A stretch of 64,000 nt of DNA from Kitasatospora sp. NBC_00458 (GCF_036013975.1 NZ_CP107904.1:3425501-3489500), one strand, 5' to 3'; counted from the stretch's first letter, positions 17,115-26,277 are shown. Program-made: numbers and translations. The notes: generated by a model from the sequence alone, not told the origin.

Positions 17115-17513
17115 GGGGGTCTTCTTTCCTGGCAGGGCCGGTGCGGCTCGCCCGGCGAGGGGTGCGCGCGACGGTGCCGGGGCGACGTGGGAGGCGGCGG
17201 TGCCGGCGCGCGCGAGGGGGCGCCGCCGGTTGGGCGGAAAGTCGCCGGACAGTCACAAAGGGTAGTGCCTCGGCGGACCCCCGAGGCGAAGTTGGCCGTT
17301 CCCCGGACAGCCCGGGCCCGCCCACGGTAAGGAAGACGGCGCGAACGCCCGATCATGCGCCCGCTGCCCCGCGTTCACCACCCCCGAAACCCCGATCGGC
17401 GGCTCTCCGCCGAGAAATCTCGGAAACACGTGTAAGAGCGCCCCCGCGCCGCGCTCTCCAAGGGCACAGGGCCCGGAACCGGGCGTGAACCGCAGGTAGA
17501 GAGGAATCCGATC
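17115..17513. other. Divergent intergenic region between RDD and SsgA-like genes
   Basis: It holds the promoters of the two diverging genes. GAGGA lies 8 bases before ATG 17514. An acacgtgt palindrome occurs at about 17427. No gene is seen. Confidence 0.4.
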
Positions 17514-17930
17514 ATGGAGCGCCCGACGAGCGTGGTCGAGCACGAGCTGGAGCTCAACCTGGTGCTCTCCCCCGAGCACAGCGTCCCCGTACCGGCCCGG
17601 CTGTCGTACGGCAGCCACGACCCCTACGCCGTCCACATCACCTTCCACCTGGACACCGGCTCGCCGGTCACCTGGGTGTTCGCGCGGGAGCTGCTGGTGG
17701 AGGGCACCTTCCGGCCCTGCGGGCAGGGGGACGTCCGGATCTGGCCGACCCGCTCGGGCCGGCGCAGCGTGCTCTGTCTGGCACTGAGCTCCCCGGCCGG
17801 GGACGCGCTGCTGGAGGCTCCGCTGCCGGCGGTGGCCGCCTGGCTGGAGCGGGCGCACCGGCTGGTGCCGCCGGGCAGCGAGATGGCCGCGCTCGACATG
17901 GACGGTTCGCTGGCCGAGTTGCTCGCGTGA
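17514..17930 (+). CDS. SsgA-like sporulation/cell division regulator
   Basis: A 138-residue SsgA-like protein (SALP). This actinomycete-specific family controls sporulation septation and peptidoglycan maintenance, with SsgB recruiting FtsZ. Family landmarks are all present: LVLSPEHSVPVPARLSYGSHDPYAVHITFH, VTWVFARELLVEG, GDVRIWPTRS and the C-terminal LDMDGSLAELLA. Its neighbourhood (mannosyltransferase, then HPPD/Lrp region) recalls the locus of S. coelicolor ssgG, so it may be that orthologue; I cannot confirm the subtype. The start ATG has GAGGA upstream. Confidence 0.9.
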   Translation: MERPTSVVEHELELNLVLSPEHSVPVPARLSYGSHDPYAVHITFHLDTGSPVTWVFARELLVEGTFRPCGQGDVRIWPTRSGRRSVLCLALSSPAGDALLEAPLPAVAAWLERAHRLVPPGSEMAALDMDGSLAELLA

Positions 17931-18109
17931 TCGGCCCGGCCCGGGCGCACCACGCCCGGCCCGCCCAGGAGGGCCCGACGGACCCCGCCGAACCGGCGGT
18001 CGCCGACGGCCCGACGGCCCCCGACGGTGCGGTGAGGACGACCGCGGACGCGGCGAAGCCCGGCGACCCGGCCGAGCCCGTCGACGGCTCGACGGCACCC
18101 CGGAGCTCG

Positions 18110-18221
18110 ACGGCACCGCACGGCTCGGCACCGCACGGCCCGACGGCACCGCACGACTCGACACCGCACGGCCCGACGGCACCGCACGGCTCGGCACCGC
18201 ACGGCTCGGCACCGCACGGCC
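18110..18221. repeat. Tandem repeat of 15/18-bp units (ggcaccgcac core)
   Basis: Alternating units ggctcggcaccgcac (15 bp) and ggcccgacggcaccgcac (18 bp) form a VNTR-like tract in the 311-bp gap between the SsgA-like gene and the convergent GT87 gene. On the + strand a frame overlapping the ssg stop as GTGA would translate the tract as TAPHGS-type repeats. I consider coding unlikely but possible. Confidence 0.6.
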
Positions 18222-18241
18222 CGGCGCGGCCCGCCGGCGAC

Positions 18242-19642
18242 TCAGCGGGCCGCGGGGGCCTGCTGACGTTCGCGCGCGGGTCCCGGCCGTCCGCCGTCGC
18301 GCTGGCCGGGCAGCGTCACCAGCGGCGCTCCGGCCGCCGCCCGCCGGGCCCTTATCCGCAGTGCGGCGGCCAGCAGGAAGCAGATCCCGACCAGCGGGTA
18401 GACCGAGGTCGGGATCTGGCGGAGCGGTGAGAGCTCCAGCACCAGCGCGCCCTGGGGCTTGGCGGCCCACATCGAGAAGGAGAGGAAGGCCACCAGCGTG
18501 GCCCCGAAGGCGGCCCGCCAGCGGACCTTCCGGACGGCGGCCGGACGGGCGTGTTCGACCGCCGCCTCGCAGGCGAGCAGGGCGAGCACCGGCACGCACC
18601 AGACCCAGTGGTGGGTCCAGCTGATCGGCGAGATCAGGACGGCGGTGACGGCGGCGCAGCAGACGCCCCACGCCTCGGCGCGCGGCAGCCAGCGGGAGCT
18701 GGTCGCGGCCCAGGCGGCGATCCCGAGTCCGGCCACCGCGACGGCCGCGCCGGCCAGTGTGCTCGCCGCCCCGGGTTCAGCGGTGTGCAGGAGGCGGGCG
18801 ACGGCGCCGCTCAGCGCCTGGTTGTCGACGATCTCGGTCTTGCCGACCCGCGAGGAGTCGTAGAGGTACTTGGTCCAGAAGCCCCAGGTCGCGTCGGGCA
18901 GGACGACGGCGCCGATCAGGAAGGTGCCGAGGAAGGTGGCGCCGGCCACGAAGGCGGCGCGGACCCGGCCGGTGATCAGCAGGTAGACGGCGAACAGGCC
19001 GGGGGTGAGCTTGATCCCGGCGGCGATGCCGATGGCGATGCCCTTGCTGCGCCGACCGTCGGGCCGGGTGAGGTCCCAGAGGATCAGGCAGGCGAGGGCG
19101 AGGTTGATCTGGCCGTAGCGCAGCGTGGTGTAGACGGGTTCGAGCCAGACGCCGGCGCCGGTGACCAGGATCACGCCGATCGGGCGCAGTTCGCGGCGCG
19201 GCCAGCCGACCAGCTTGAACGACAGGTGGGTGAGCAGGGCCAGCAGCCCGAGGTTGCAAAGCGTGACCGCGACCCGGAGGAACGGCACCGGGAACCAGGT
19301 CGTCGGCACGAAGAGCATCGCGGCGAACGGCGGGTAGGTGGCGGGCAGGTTCCACTGGGTGACGCGCAGCGCGTAGAGGTCGCCGCCGTTGGCGACGGCC
19401 GCGCCCTCGGCCCGGTAGACGATCATGTCCACCATCGAGGTGTGTGCGAAGTGCCGCACGACGGCGTAGGCGACCAGGGAGAACAGCGCCAGCGCGGACA
19501 CGGCCAGCAGCGGGCGGCGCGGGGCCTCGCGCAGGGCGCGGACCGGCGCGCCGAGGGCGGTCCGCAGCCGGTCCGACAGGGGGGCGGGCGCCTGCTCCGG
19601 TACGTTCCGCACCGCGCTGCGCTCGTCTTGCACCGCTGTCAC
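18242..19642 (-). CDS. GT87-family membrane mannosyltransferase
   Basis: A 466-residue polytopic membrane glycosyltransferase of family GT87 (DUF2029). Actinobacterial members use polyprenyl-phosphate-mannose to extend cell-envelope mannans or lipoglycans. The first extracytoplasmic loop carries MVDMIVYRAEGAAVANGGDLYAL, with the catalytic Asp region, followed by LPATYPPFAAMLF. About ten hydrophobic helices follow, including LISPISWTHHWVWCVPVLALL. The start is placed at GTG 19642, with GGAG six bases upstream, rather than at a TTG nine codons earlier. The last ~30 residues are a basic Pro/Gly tail. Confidence 0.85.
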   Translation of the reverse strand: MTAVQDERSAVRNVPEQAPAPLSDRLRTALGAPVRALREAPRRPLLAVSALALFSLVAYAVVRHFAHTSMVDMIVYRAEGAAVANGGDLYALRVTQWNLPATYPPFAAMLFVPTTWFPVPFLRVAVTLCNLGLLALLTHLSFKLVGWPRRELRPIGVILVTGAGVWLEPVYTTLRYGQINLALACLILWDLTRPDGRRSKGIAIGIAAGIKLTPGLFAVYLLITGRVRAAFVAGATFLGTFLIGAVVLPDATWGFWTKYLYDSSRVGKTEIVDNQALSGAVARLLHTAEPGAASTLAGAAVAVAGLGIAAWAATSSRWLPRAEAWGVCCAAVTAVLISPISWTHHWVWCVPVLALLACEAAVEHARPAAVRKVRWRAAFGATLVAFLSFSMWAAKPQGALVLELSPLRQIPTSVYPLVGICFLLAAALRIRARRAAAGAPLVTLPGQRDGGRPGPARERQQAPAAR

Positions 19643-19816
19643 TGTTCGCTCCGTCCACCGTTCGGCCAACCAGCGACGATACCCGATGCCCGTCGGGCGG
19701 ACCCGGCGAGGCCGATCACGGAGGGTGACAATGGTGCCGGCCGGCCGTACCCCGTTGCGGTCGGGGCACGGTCGGCCGGAGTCTGCGGGCGGGTACCGGT
19801 CCGGTACCCGGGGAGG

Positions 19817-21469
19817 TCAGCCGGTGTAGGCGCCGAGCGCGCGGGTGAAGTCGAGCGGCTGCTGGACGATGGAGCTGCAGCTGGCGTCGGCGTACGCCTT
19901 GGCGCCGCCCTCGCAGGCCTTGTCGCGGGTGCCGGACCACATCGCCAGCCAGGCCAGGTGCTTGGACTTGGCGAAGTCGGCGAGCTGCTTGGCGTCGGCG
20001 ACGGTGAAGACCTCGCTGGCGACGTCGTTGACGCCGATCATCGGGGTGACCGCGACCTTGCGCCAGGCGGCCGCGTCGTCGAGGCCCAGCACGCTCTTGA
20101 CCTGGGCCTGGGTGGCGGTGGCCGCGGCGATCGCGTACTTGCCCATCTGGCCCTGCGGGTTCGGGGCGACGCCGTCGCCGAAGTCCATCGCCATGATGTT
20201 GACCGCGCCGATCGCGACGCCGTTGTTCTTGGCGTCGGCGACCAGGTTGACGCCCTCCTGGGTCAGGCCGGAGGGCAGCGCGGGCAGGGTGTAGGAGACG
20301 TCGAGGGCCTTGCCCTTGGCGGCGGCGGTCTTCTGCAGCTGGGCGATGGCCTGGGCGCGGCGGGTGTTGGCCGCGGTGTTGGCGATCGCGCCGCCCTCGA
20401 CGTCGAAGTCGACCTTGGTGAGGCCGAAGGTGTCGACGGTCTTCTGGTAGACGGCGGTCAGGTCGGCCACCGAGGAGCAGGCGAGGGCGAGCTCGCTGCC
20501 GTTGGCGCCGCCGAAGGAGACCCGGACGTCGCCGCCGAGGGCGCGGAGGGCGCCGATCTGGGCGGCCACGGCGTCGGCGGCGAGGTCGCTGACGCCGCCC
20601 CACTTCGGGGTGCAGCCGCCACCGGAGACGACGAAGGCCAGGTTGAAGTCCTTGACGCCGGTGGCCTTGGCGGTGGCGACCAGGTCGTAGGGCGGGTAGA
20701 GCGAGGTGTCCACGTACGGGGCGAAGCCGGCGCCGGCGACCGGGGCGGGGGTGCCCGTCGCGGTGGCGGTGGGCGTCGGGGCCGGCGTGGTGGCGGTCGC
20801 GGTCGCCGTCGCGGTGGGCGTCGGCGCCGGGGTGGTGGGCTTGGTGGTGGCGGTCGGGCTCGGTGAGCCGGGCTTGGTCGGGGTGGCGGTGGCGGTGGCG
20901 GTGGCCGACGCGGTCGCCGTGGCGGTCGCGGTCGCGGTGGCGGTCGCCGTGGCCGACGCGGAGGGGGAGGCGGTGGTGGTCGGCCGCCCCGACGGGGTGG
21001 GCGCCGTCCCGTCCCCGGCCTTGCAGGAGGCCTTGTTGATCAGGCAGTTGCCCGGCTCGGCCTGCGCGCCGCCGGCGCCCTGGGCGACGAAGCCGACCAC
21101 GATGCTCTTGCCCGGATCCAGCCGCTTGCTCCACGACTCCGGCTTGACGGTGACGTGCTGGCCCTCGGCGGTGTAGGTGGCGTTCCAGAGCGAGTCGATC
21201 TTCGCTCCGGCCGGCAGGTCGAAGGTGAGCGTCCAGTCCTCGATCGCGCTGCTGTCCGGGTTGGTGACCAGGTACTGGCCGGTGTAGCCGGCGTCCCAGC
21301 TGCTGGTGCGGGTGTAGACCGCGCCGAGCGAGGCGGCGCTGGCCGAGGAGGCGAGGACGACGACGCCCCCCGCGACCAGGGCGGCGGCGACGGCCGAGGC
21401 CGCGAGGACGGCTCCCTTGCGGCTGCGCCGGCGGCGTCCTGAACGGCGGTCGGGCTGCTGGGTCGTCAT
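19817..21469 (-). CDS. Secreted GH18 chitinase with N-terminal CBM2
   Basis: Extracellular endochitinase, 550 residues. Order: twin-Arg-rich signal peptide (RRRRSRKGAVLAASAVAAAL...ASA), a CBM2 carbohydrate-binding module (YTRTSSWDAGYTGQYLVTN, TLTFDLPAG, LWNATYTAEG), a Thr/Ala/Pro linker of TATATA and TPTATA repeats (~155-250), and a GH18 catalytic domain. The active-site motif is VDFDVEG, matching DxxDxDxE with its terminal Glu as acid/base; DVRVSFGGANG is the substrate-binding SxGG strand. GGAGGT lies 8 bases before ATG 21469. I saw no DasR-type operator in the 280 bp upstream. Confidence 0.93.
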   Translation of the reverse strand: MTTQQPDRRSGRRRRSRKGAVLAASAVAAALVAGGVVVLASSASAASLGAVYTRTSSWDAGYTGQYLVTNPDSSAIEDWTLTFDLPAGAKIDSLWNATYTAEGQHVTVKPESWSKRLDPGKSIVVGFVAQGAGGAQAEPGNCLINKASCKAGDGTAPTPSGRPTTTASPSASATATATATATATATASATATATATPTKPGSPSPTATTKPTTPAPTPTATATATATTPAPTPTATATGTPAPVAGAGFAPYVDTSLYPPYDLVATAKATGVKDFNLAFVVSGGGCTPKWGGVSDLAADAVAAQIGALRALGGDVRVSFGGANGSELALACSSVADLTAVYQKTVDTFGLTKVDFDVEGGAIANTAANTRRAQAIAQLQKTAAAKGKALDVSYTLPALPSGLTQEGVNLVADAKNNGVAIGAVNIMAMDFGDGVAPNPQGQMGKYAIAAATATQAQVKSVLGLDDAAAWRKVAVTPMIGVNDVASEVFTVADAKQLADFAKSKHLAWLAMWSGTRDKACEGGAKAYADASCSSIVQQPLDFTRALGAYTG

Positions 21470-21750
21470 GGGGGCGTACCTCCGGGGCTGGCAGGTGTGG
21501 GCCGGGTGGGTCACGGTGTCCGCAGGACGCGGCGGGTGCGTGGACCCGTCGCGGGCGAGAGTGACCCGGCTCGGTCGAGGGCGACCGGCGCGGTCGGGAT
21601 GACCGGCGCGGACGACGCTAGCGGCGCCGGATGGCCGAAACCCGCCTGCTGAGCCAGGGGTACAGCTCCCTTACGGTGCACTTAAGAAAGAGGGGCGGAC
21701 TCCTCCTCACCCCGGTGCCGAAACCTTTCGCCAAGTCATCGGACGGGCGA

Positions 21751-23379
21751 TCAGCGGGAGAACAGCGCACCCCGGCCGCGGCGCCGGCTGGTCCGTCCGC
21801 TCCGCGCCGGCGCGGTGCCGTCCTGCCGGTTCTGCAGCCGGAGCCGGATCTCGGCACCACCGAGCACGGCGGACCGGCCGAGCGCGAGGTCGCCGCCGGT
21901 GGCCTCGGCCAGCTTGCGGACGATGTCCAGCCCGAGGCCGGTGGAGCCCTCCCCGCCGTGGCCCTCCCCGCGCTTCAGGGCGGCCTCCGGATCGGTGAAG
22001 CCCGGGCCGGCGTCGCCGACCAGCACGATGACCGCGCTCTCCGTGGCCAGCACGTCCACCGAGAAGGCGGTGCCGACCGTGGTGTGCCGGAACACGTTGC
22101 CGAGCAGCGCGTCCACGGCCGCGGCGAGGTCGCCGCGCTGGACCGGGACCGGCGTCTCCCGGTCGGCGCCGGCCAGCTGCCAGCGGCGGCCCTCGTCCTC
22201 GGCGAGCGCGGACCAGAAGCCGACCCGCTCCCGGATCACCTCGGCGGCGTCGCAGCCGACCGTGACGGCCGGCGCGTCCTCGGGGGCCCGGCGGGCCGAG
22301 CGGATGATCTGGTCGACCTCGCGCTCCAGCTGGGAGACGGCGTGCCGGGTGGCGTCCGCCGCGTCCCCCTCGCCGAGCGAGGCCGCGTTGAGCCGCAGCA
22401 CGGTCAGCGGGGTGCGCAGCCGGTGCGACAGGTCGGCGGCCAACTCGCGTTCTGCAGCCAGCAGTTGAACGACACGGTCGGCCATCGCGTTGAACGCGTG
22501 GCCGGCCTCGCGCAGTTCCTCGGGGCTCCCCGCGGCCTGCTTGCCCTCCACCGGGACCCGGACGCTGAGGTTGCCGGAGCCCAGCGAACGGGCGGCGGCG
22601 GCCAGCCGGCGGGCGGAGGCGACGATCCGCGCGCCCATCCGGTCGGCGACCAGGACCGAGATGGCGACCAGGGCCAACGCGACCCCGGAGAGCACCTGCC
22701 AGGCGGTGGAGACGCCCCGGGTGAGGTCGCCGTCGGCCACGAACACCTCGACCACGGCGGTCCGGACGGTGTCCACGGCGACCGGCTGGAGCAGCGCGTA
22801 CCCGCCCGGGACCTCGACGGTGAACGAGCGGCCCTGCTCACGGGCGCTGGACACGTCGGCGTCCAGCGCGCGGAACTCTCCGATGGTCACACCGCCGGAC
22901 GGCCCGGCCCCGGCCTGCACCCCGGCCCCCGCCGGGGCCGGCCCCGGCCCGGCCGCGGAACTGCCCGGACCGCCACCCGCGGTACTGCCCTGACCGCTGC
23001 CCGAACCGGCGGCCGAGACGCCCGACGCACCCCCCGGAGCGGCGGTCCCGGCGGACGACGCGCCGCCCGGCGCGGCGGTCCCGGCGCCCGAGGCGCCGCC
23101 CGACGCACCCTCCGGCGGCGGCAGGTGCACGGCCATCCGACCCTGCGCACCCGCGTCCGTGGACGCCACCGCGCGGGCGATGGCGTCCTGGTTGGTGGTG
23201 ATGGCGAGCGCGGGGCCGAGCGCCGCCGCCTGCCGCTCGGCCGCCGTGAACGACCGGTCCCGGGCGGTCTGCTGGACCATCAGGCCGAGCGGGATGAGGA
23301 AGGCCAGCGCGACCATGGTGGTCCCGGCCACGGCGGCCTTGATCAGGGCCCAGCGCAGCGAGTGTCCGAACTTCCTCAT
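21751..23379 (-). CDS. Sensor histidine kinase
   Basis: A 542-residue membrane histidine kinase. TM1 at ~12-35. The extracytoplasmic region (~36-225) contains about 75 residues of Gly/Ala/Ser-rich low complexity (repeats of GASSAGTAAPGG). TM2 at ~228-246, then a HAMP domain and HisKA with phosphoacceptor H319 (ADLSHRLRTPLT). The HATPase has N-box NVFRHT, G1 GDAGPGF and G2 STGLGLDI. It overlaps the upstream response regulator by 4 bp (ATGA), so the two are translationally coupled. The signal is unknown. Confidence 0.93.
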   Translation of the reverse strand: MRKFGHSLRWALIKAAVAGTTMVALAFLIPLGLMVQQTARDRSFTAAERQAAALGPALAITTNQDAIARAVASTDAGAQGRMAVHLPPPEGASGGASGAGTAAPGGASSAGTAAPGGASGVSAAGSGSGQGSTAGGGPGSSAAGPGPAPAGAGVQAGAGPSGGVTIGEFRALDADVSSAREQGRSFTVEVPGGYALLQPVAVDTVRTAVVEVFVADGDLTRGVSTAWQVLSGVALALVAISVLVADRMGARIVASARRLAAAARSLGSGNLSVRVPVEGKQAAGSPEELREAGHAFNAMADRVVQLLAAERELAADLSHRLRTPLTVLRLNAASLGEGDAADATRHAVSQLEREVDQIIRSARRAPEDAPAVTVGCDAAEVIRERVGFWSALAEDEGRRWQLAGADRETPVPVQRGDLAAAVDALLGNVFRHTTVGTAFSVDVLATESAVIVLVGDAGPGFTDPEAALKRGEGHGGEGSTGLGLDIVRKLAEATGGDLALGRSAVLGGAEIRLRLQNRQDGTAPARSGRTSRRRGRGALFSR

Positions 23380-24101
23380 GTCCGCCGCTCCACGGGGGCG
23401 GGCCCGGGCCCGGCGGGGTGCCCGGCGGCCTCCAGCCGGACCCCGACGCCGCGCACGGTGTGCAGGTAGCGGGGGCTGGACGCGGTCTCGCCGAGCTTGC
23501 GGCGCAGCCAGGAGAGGTGCACGTCGATGGTCTGGTCACCGCCGTAGGTCTGCCGCCACACCTCGGCCAGGATCTCCTTGCGCGGCACGACCACGCCCGG
23601 GCGCGCGGCCAGGAAGGCCAGCAGGTCGAACTCGCGGCGCGTCAGGTCGAGCTGCCGCCCGTCCAGCGAGGCCTCCCTCCGCTGGAGGTCGATGGCCAGC
23701 CCGCCGACCCGCAGCACCTGGCTGACCGGGGCGGCGCCGCCGCCCAGCCGGCGCAGCACGGCGGCCATCCGGGCGCTGAGGTGCTCCCCGGAGAACGGTT
23801 TCACCAGGTAGTCGTCGGCGCCGTCGTTGAGCAGCCGGACGATCTCGGCCTCGTCGTCGCGCGCGGTGGAGATGATCACCGGGACGTTGGTCAGTCCACG
23901 GATCATCTTGAGCGCCTCGCTGCCGTCCAGGTCGGGCAGGCCGAGGTCGAGGATCACCAGGTCGCACCCGACCTGGGCGACCTCGCGCAGCGCCTCAAGT
24001 GCCGTGCCCACGCTGCGAACCGCGTGGCCGGTGTCGGACAGGTGGCGGATGAGGGCGGATCGCACGAAGGGGTCGTCCTCGACCACGAGCACTGTAGCCA
24101 T
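23376..24101 (-). CDS. OmpR/PhoB-family response regulator
   Basis: A 241-residue DNA-binding regulator. Receiver domain 1-~115 with the acidic pair D9/D10, phosphoacceptor D52 and K101. The C-terminal winged helix shows LTRREFDLLAFLAARPGVVVPRKEILAEVW and TIDVHLSWLRRKLGE. It pairs with the overlapping histidine kinase. The promoter is presumably in the gap shared with the divergent gene at 24280. Targets are unknown. Confidence 0.95.
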   Translation of the reverse strand: MATVLVVEDDPFVRSALIRHLSDTGHAVRSVGTALEALREVAQVGCDLVILDLGLPDLDGSEALKMIRGLTNVPVIISTARDDEAEIVRLLNDGADDYLVKPFSGEHLSARMAAVLRRLGGGAAPVSQVLRVGGLAIDLQRREASLDGRQLDLTRREFDLLAFLAARPGVVVPRKEILAEVWRQTYGGDQTIDVHLSWLRRKLGETASSPRYLHTVRGVGVRLEAAGHPAGPGPAPVERRT

Positions 24102-24279
24102 GGGGCTGCACGGTACGCCATCGGCCTCGAATGGTCTGTACCTCGGGGTGGCTCCGGCCGGGCCCGGCGGACGGGTCGCGACCGGTCCGGCCGGGCCGCC
24201 CGGGGTTTGTGCAAGTTCCCTGCCTAAGTACCGGGGCGCCGGTCTGTCCGGCCCGGGAGTACGGCAGGATGTGCGCACG

Positions 24280-24834
24280 ATGCGGAACGGACTGGTACAG
24301 CTCGGCGCCTGGGCGGCGGCCACCGGGGCGGCGGTGGCGCTGTCCTGGCTCGGCGTGCACGCGGTGCTGACCGGCGCCGCCTTCGAACAGCCCACCGCGC
24401 TGCCGCTGCCGTCCCCGGCGTCGGCCGACGGGGCGAGACCGTCGCCGACGCCCTCGGCGACCCGGCCGCAGTCGGCGACCCCTCCGGAGTCGCCCGCGCC
24501 GACGCCGACCGCGTCGGCGACCGCCCCGCGCCCCACCGCCCCCGTGGCACCCCCGGCCCCCACGGCCGCCGCCCCCTCCTCGCACCGACCGGCACCGGCC
24601 ACCACCACCACGTCCTCCGTGCGCAGCTACCTCGTCCCGGGCGGCAAGGTCGCCCTGGACCTCCGGACGGACAACGCCTCACTGATCTCCGCCACGCCGG
24701 ATTCGGGCTGGAAGATGCAGGTCTGGAACGGCCCGCAGTGGCTGCGGGTGGACTTCACCAAGGACGACCAGGCCAACTCGGTGTTCGTCTACTGGAACGG
24801 CCACCCGCCGGTCGTCGACACCGTCACCCGCTGA
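24280..24834 (+). CDS. Hypothetical anchored/exported protein
   Basis: A 184-residue protein. It has an N-terminal hydrophobic helix (LVQLGAWAAATGAAVALSWLGV) that is a signal anchor or signal peptide. A Pro/Ala/Ser/Thr linker (~45-115) follows, then a ~65-residue C-terminal domain (SYLVPGGKVALDLRTDNASLISATPDSGWKMQVWNGPQWLRVDF) seen in Streptomyces hypothetical proteins next to two-component systems. It diverges from the response regulator and so is a candidate target or signal-input partner. GTG 24271 is an alternative start. Confidence 0.7.
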   Translation: MRNGLVQLGAWAAATGAAVALSWLGVHAVLTGAAFEQPTALPLPSPASADGARPSPTPSATRPQSATPPESPAPTPTASATAPRPTAPVAPPAPTAAAPSSHRPAPATTTTSSVRSYLVPGGKVALDLRTDNASLISATPDSGWKMQVWNGPQWLRVDFTKDDQANSVFVYWNGHPPVVDTVTR

Positions 24835-24855
24835 CCGCGGTCGCCCCGCCGGCCG

Positions 24856-25386
24856 TCACCACCGCTCGAAGGGGACGTACCCGGGCAGGTAGGGGCCGGT
24901 GTACCGGGAGCGGTCGACCAGCGTGTGCCTGGTCCCGCCGGGCACCCCGATCGCGGCGAGCACCACCGTGCCGTACGCGTCCCGCACCTCGTAGGGCTCG
25001 GCGAGCGAGGCCGCACCGCGGTCGACCGCGTAGTCGTAGGCGTAACAGACGTCCGGCACGGACACCGCGAGGTCGATCACGCCGTCGCCGTGCCGGGCCA
25101 GGTGCCCGGCCAGTTCCCGGCCGCGCGGACCGATCACCTGGACGAGGGAGGTCAGCACGAAGCGCGTCCCCGGTGCCCGCAGCACGTAGGAGACGGTCTC
25201 CGGCTCGCCGGTCTCGGGCCCGGCGTAGGCGGTACAGCGCAGGCCGAGCGCGACGGTGTAGCGGCGGGCCGCCCGCTCGGCGTCGCCGACCGCGAAGACC
25301 ACCGCGTCGGCGTGTCCCATCGGGACGAGGCCGGGCTCTCCCAGTCCGGCGGTGAGCAGCACGGGTTCGGTGGCGGTCTCGGTCAT
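24856..25386 (-). CDS. hpd: Half-length 4-hydroxyphenylpyruvate dioxygenase (N-terminal VOC domain only)
   Basis: 176 residues closely follow the N-terminal half of streptomycete HPPD (~380 aa): DAVVFAVGDAERAARRYTVALGL, SYVLRAPGTRFVLTSLV, HGDGVIDLAVSVPD, AYGTVVLAAIGVPGGTRHTLVDRSRYTGPYLPGY. It then stops at FERW, just where the full enzyme enters the catalytic C-terminal VOC domain. The iron ligands (two His and one Glu) and the substrate pocket of HPPD lie in the missing half, so dioxygenase activity is not expected. The following DNA is occupied by an opposing gene, and no remnant of the C-terminal half is seen. Either a decayed gene or a repurposed VOC protein. It diverges from the Lrp gene. 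Confidence 0.85.
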   Translation of the reverse strand: MTETATEPVLLTAGLGEPGLVPMGHADAVVFAVGDAERAARRYTVALGLRCTAYAGPETGEPETVSYVLRAPGTRFVLTSLVQVIGPRGRELAGHLARHGDGVIDLAVSVPDVCYAYDYAVDRGAASLAEPYEVRDAYGTVVLAAIGVPGGTRHTLVDRSRYTGPYLPGYVPFERW

Positions 25387-25590
25387 TCCGGCCCTCCCGG
25401 TAGGTGTACGGACCACGGGTTCCGCTCCCGCGCACCGGCGTGGGGACCGGCTCACGGGGTTGTGGCTGGAGGGTGGCGCCGAGTCGACCTCCACGCAACT
25501 GTTCCGTTTCCTCCTGGTCAAGGTGTGCTCCGGGGCGGGAGAATCGGCCGCACCGCTGTACAGAATGCCTACCGGAGGACGGAGCCCGCG

Positions 25591-26277
25591 ATGCCCCCCG
25601 CCCACGCCCCCAGCTCCCCCGGATCGTCCAACTCGCCTGTCGGCCAAGGACATTCCGGCCCGATCGGCGCCGCGTCCGGCCCCCTGCCCGAGGGCGGCTC
25701 CGGCGGCGGCGCCCCCGGCGCGCCCGGCGGCACGCCCACCGGCGCCCCGGCGGCCGCCCCCGGCGGCGCCCCGGGGAGTGCCGCCGCGGGCACCGCCGGA
25801 AGCACCAACGACGCGATCGACGCGCTGGACGGCCGGCTGATCCGGCTGCTCGCCGAGGAGCCCCGGATCGGGGTGCTGGAGTGTTCGCGCCGCCTCCAGG
25901 TCGCCCGCGGCACGGTGCAGGCGCGGCTGGACCGGCTCCAGTCGCGGGGGGTGATCGGCGGCTTCGGCCCCGAGGTGGACCCGGCCGCGCTGGGGTACCC
26001 GGTGACGGCCTTCGCGACCCTGGAGATCTCCCAGGGCCAGGGCGCGGACGTGCGCAGGCACCTGGCGGCGGTGCCGGAGGTGCTGGAGCTGCACACCATC
26101 ACCGGCCACGGCGACATGATGGTGCGGATCGTGGCCCGCTCCAACGCCGACCTGCAGCGGGTGATCGACCGGGTGGTGGGGTTCGACGGGATCGTCCGGT
26201 CCTCGACGGCGATCGCCCTGGAGAACCCGGTGCCGTACCGGATCCTGCCGCTGGTCGACCAGGCCGCGGCGGAGTGA
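25591..26277 (+). CDS. Lrp/AsnC-family transcriptional regulator
   Basis: A 228-residue regulator. Residues 1-~70 are a Gly/Ala/Pro-rich extension. The HTH starts at DAIDALDGRLIRLLAEEPRIGVLECSRRLQVARGTVQARLDRLQSRGVI, and the RAM/AsnC effector domain follows (AFATLEISQGQ, VLELHTITGHGDMMVRIVA). GGAG lies six bases before ATG 25591. In Streptomyces an Lrp regulator sits beside hpd and controls tyrosine catabolism. Here that partner is truncated, so the regulator may have other targets or sense an aromatic amino acid. Confidence 0.92.
   Translation: MPPAHAPSSPGSSNSPVGQGHSGPIGAASGPLPEGGSGGGAPGAPGGTPTGAPAAAPGGAPGSAAAGTAGSTNDAIDALDGRLIRLLAEEPRIGVLECSRRLQVARGTVQARLDRLQSRGVIGGFGPEVDPAALGYPVTAFATLEISQGQGADVRRHLAAVPEVLELHTITGHGDMMVRIVARSNADLQRVIDRVVGFDGIVRSSTAIALENPVPYRILPLVDQAAAE

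Noticed and set aside
21470..21640. DasR-type operator upstream of the chitinase
   Set aside because: I scanned for TGGTCTAGACCA-like sequence and found no acceptable match.
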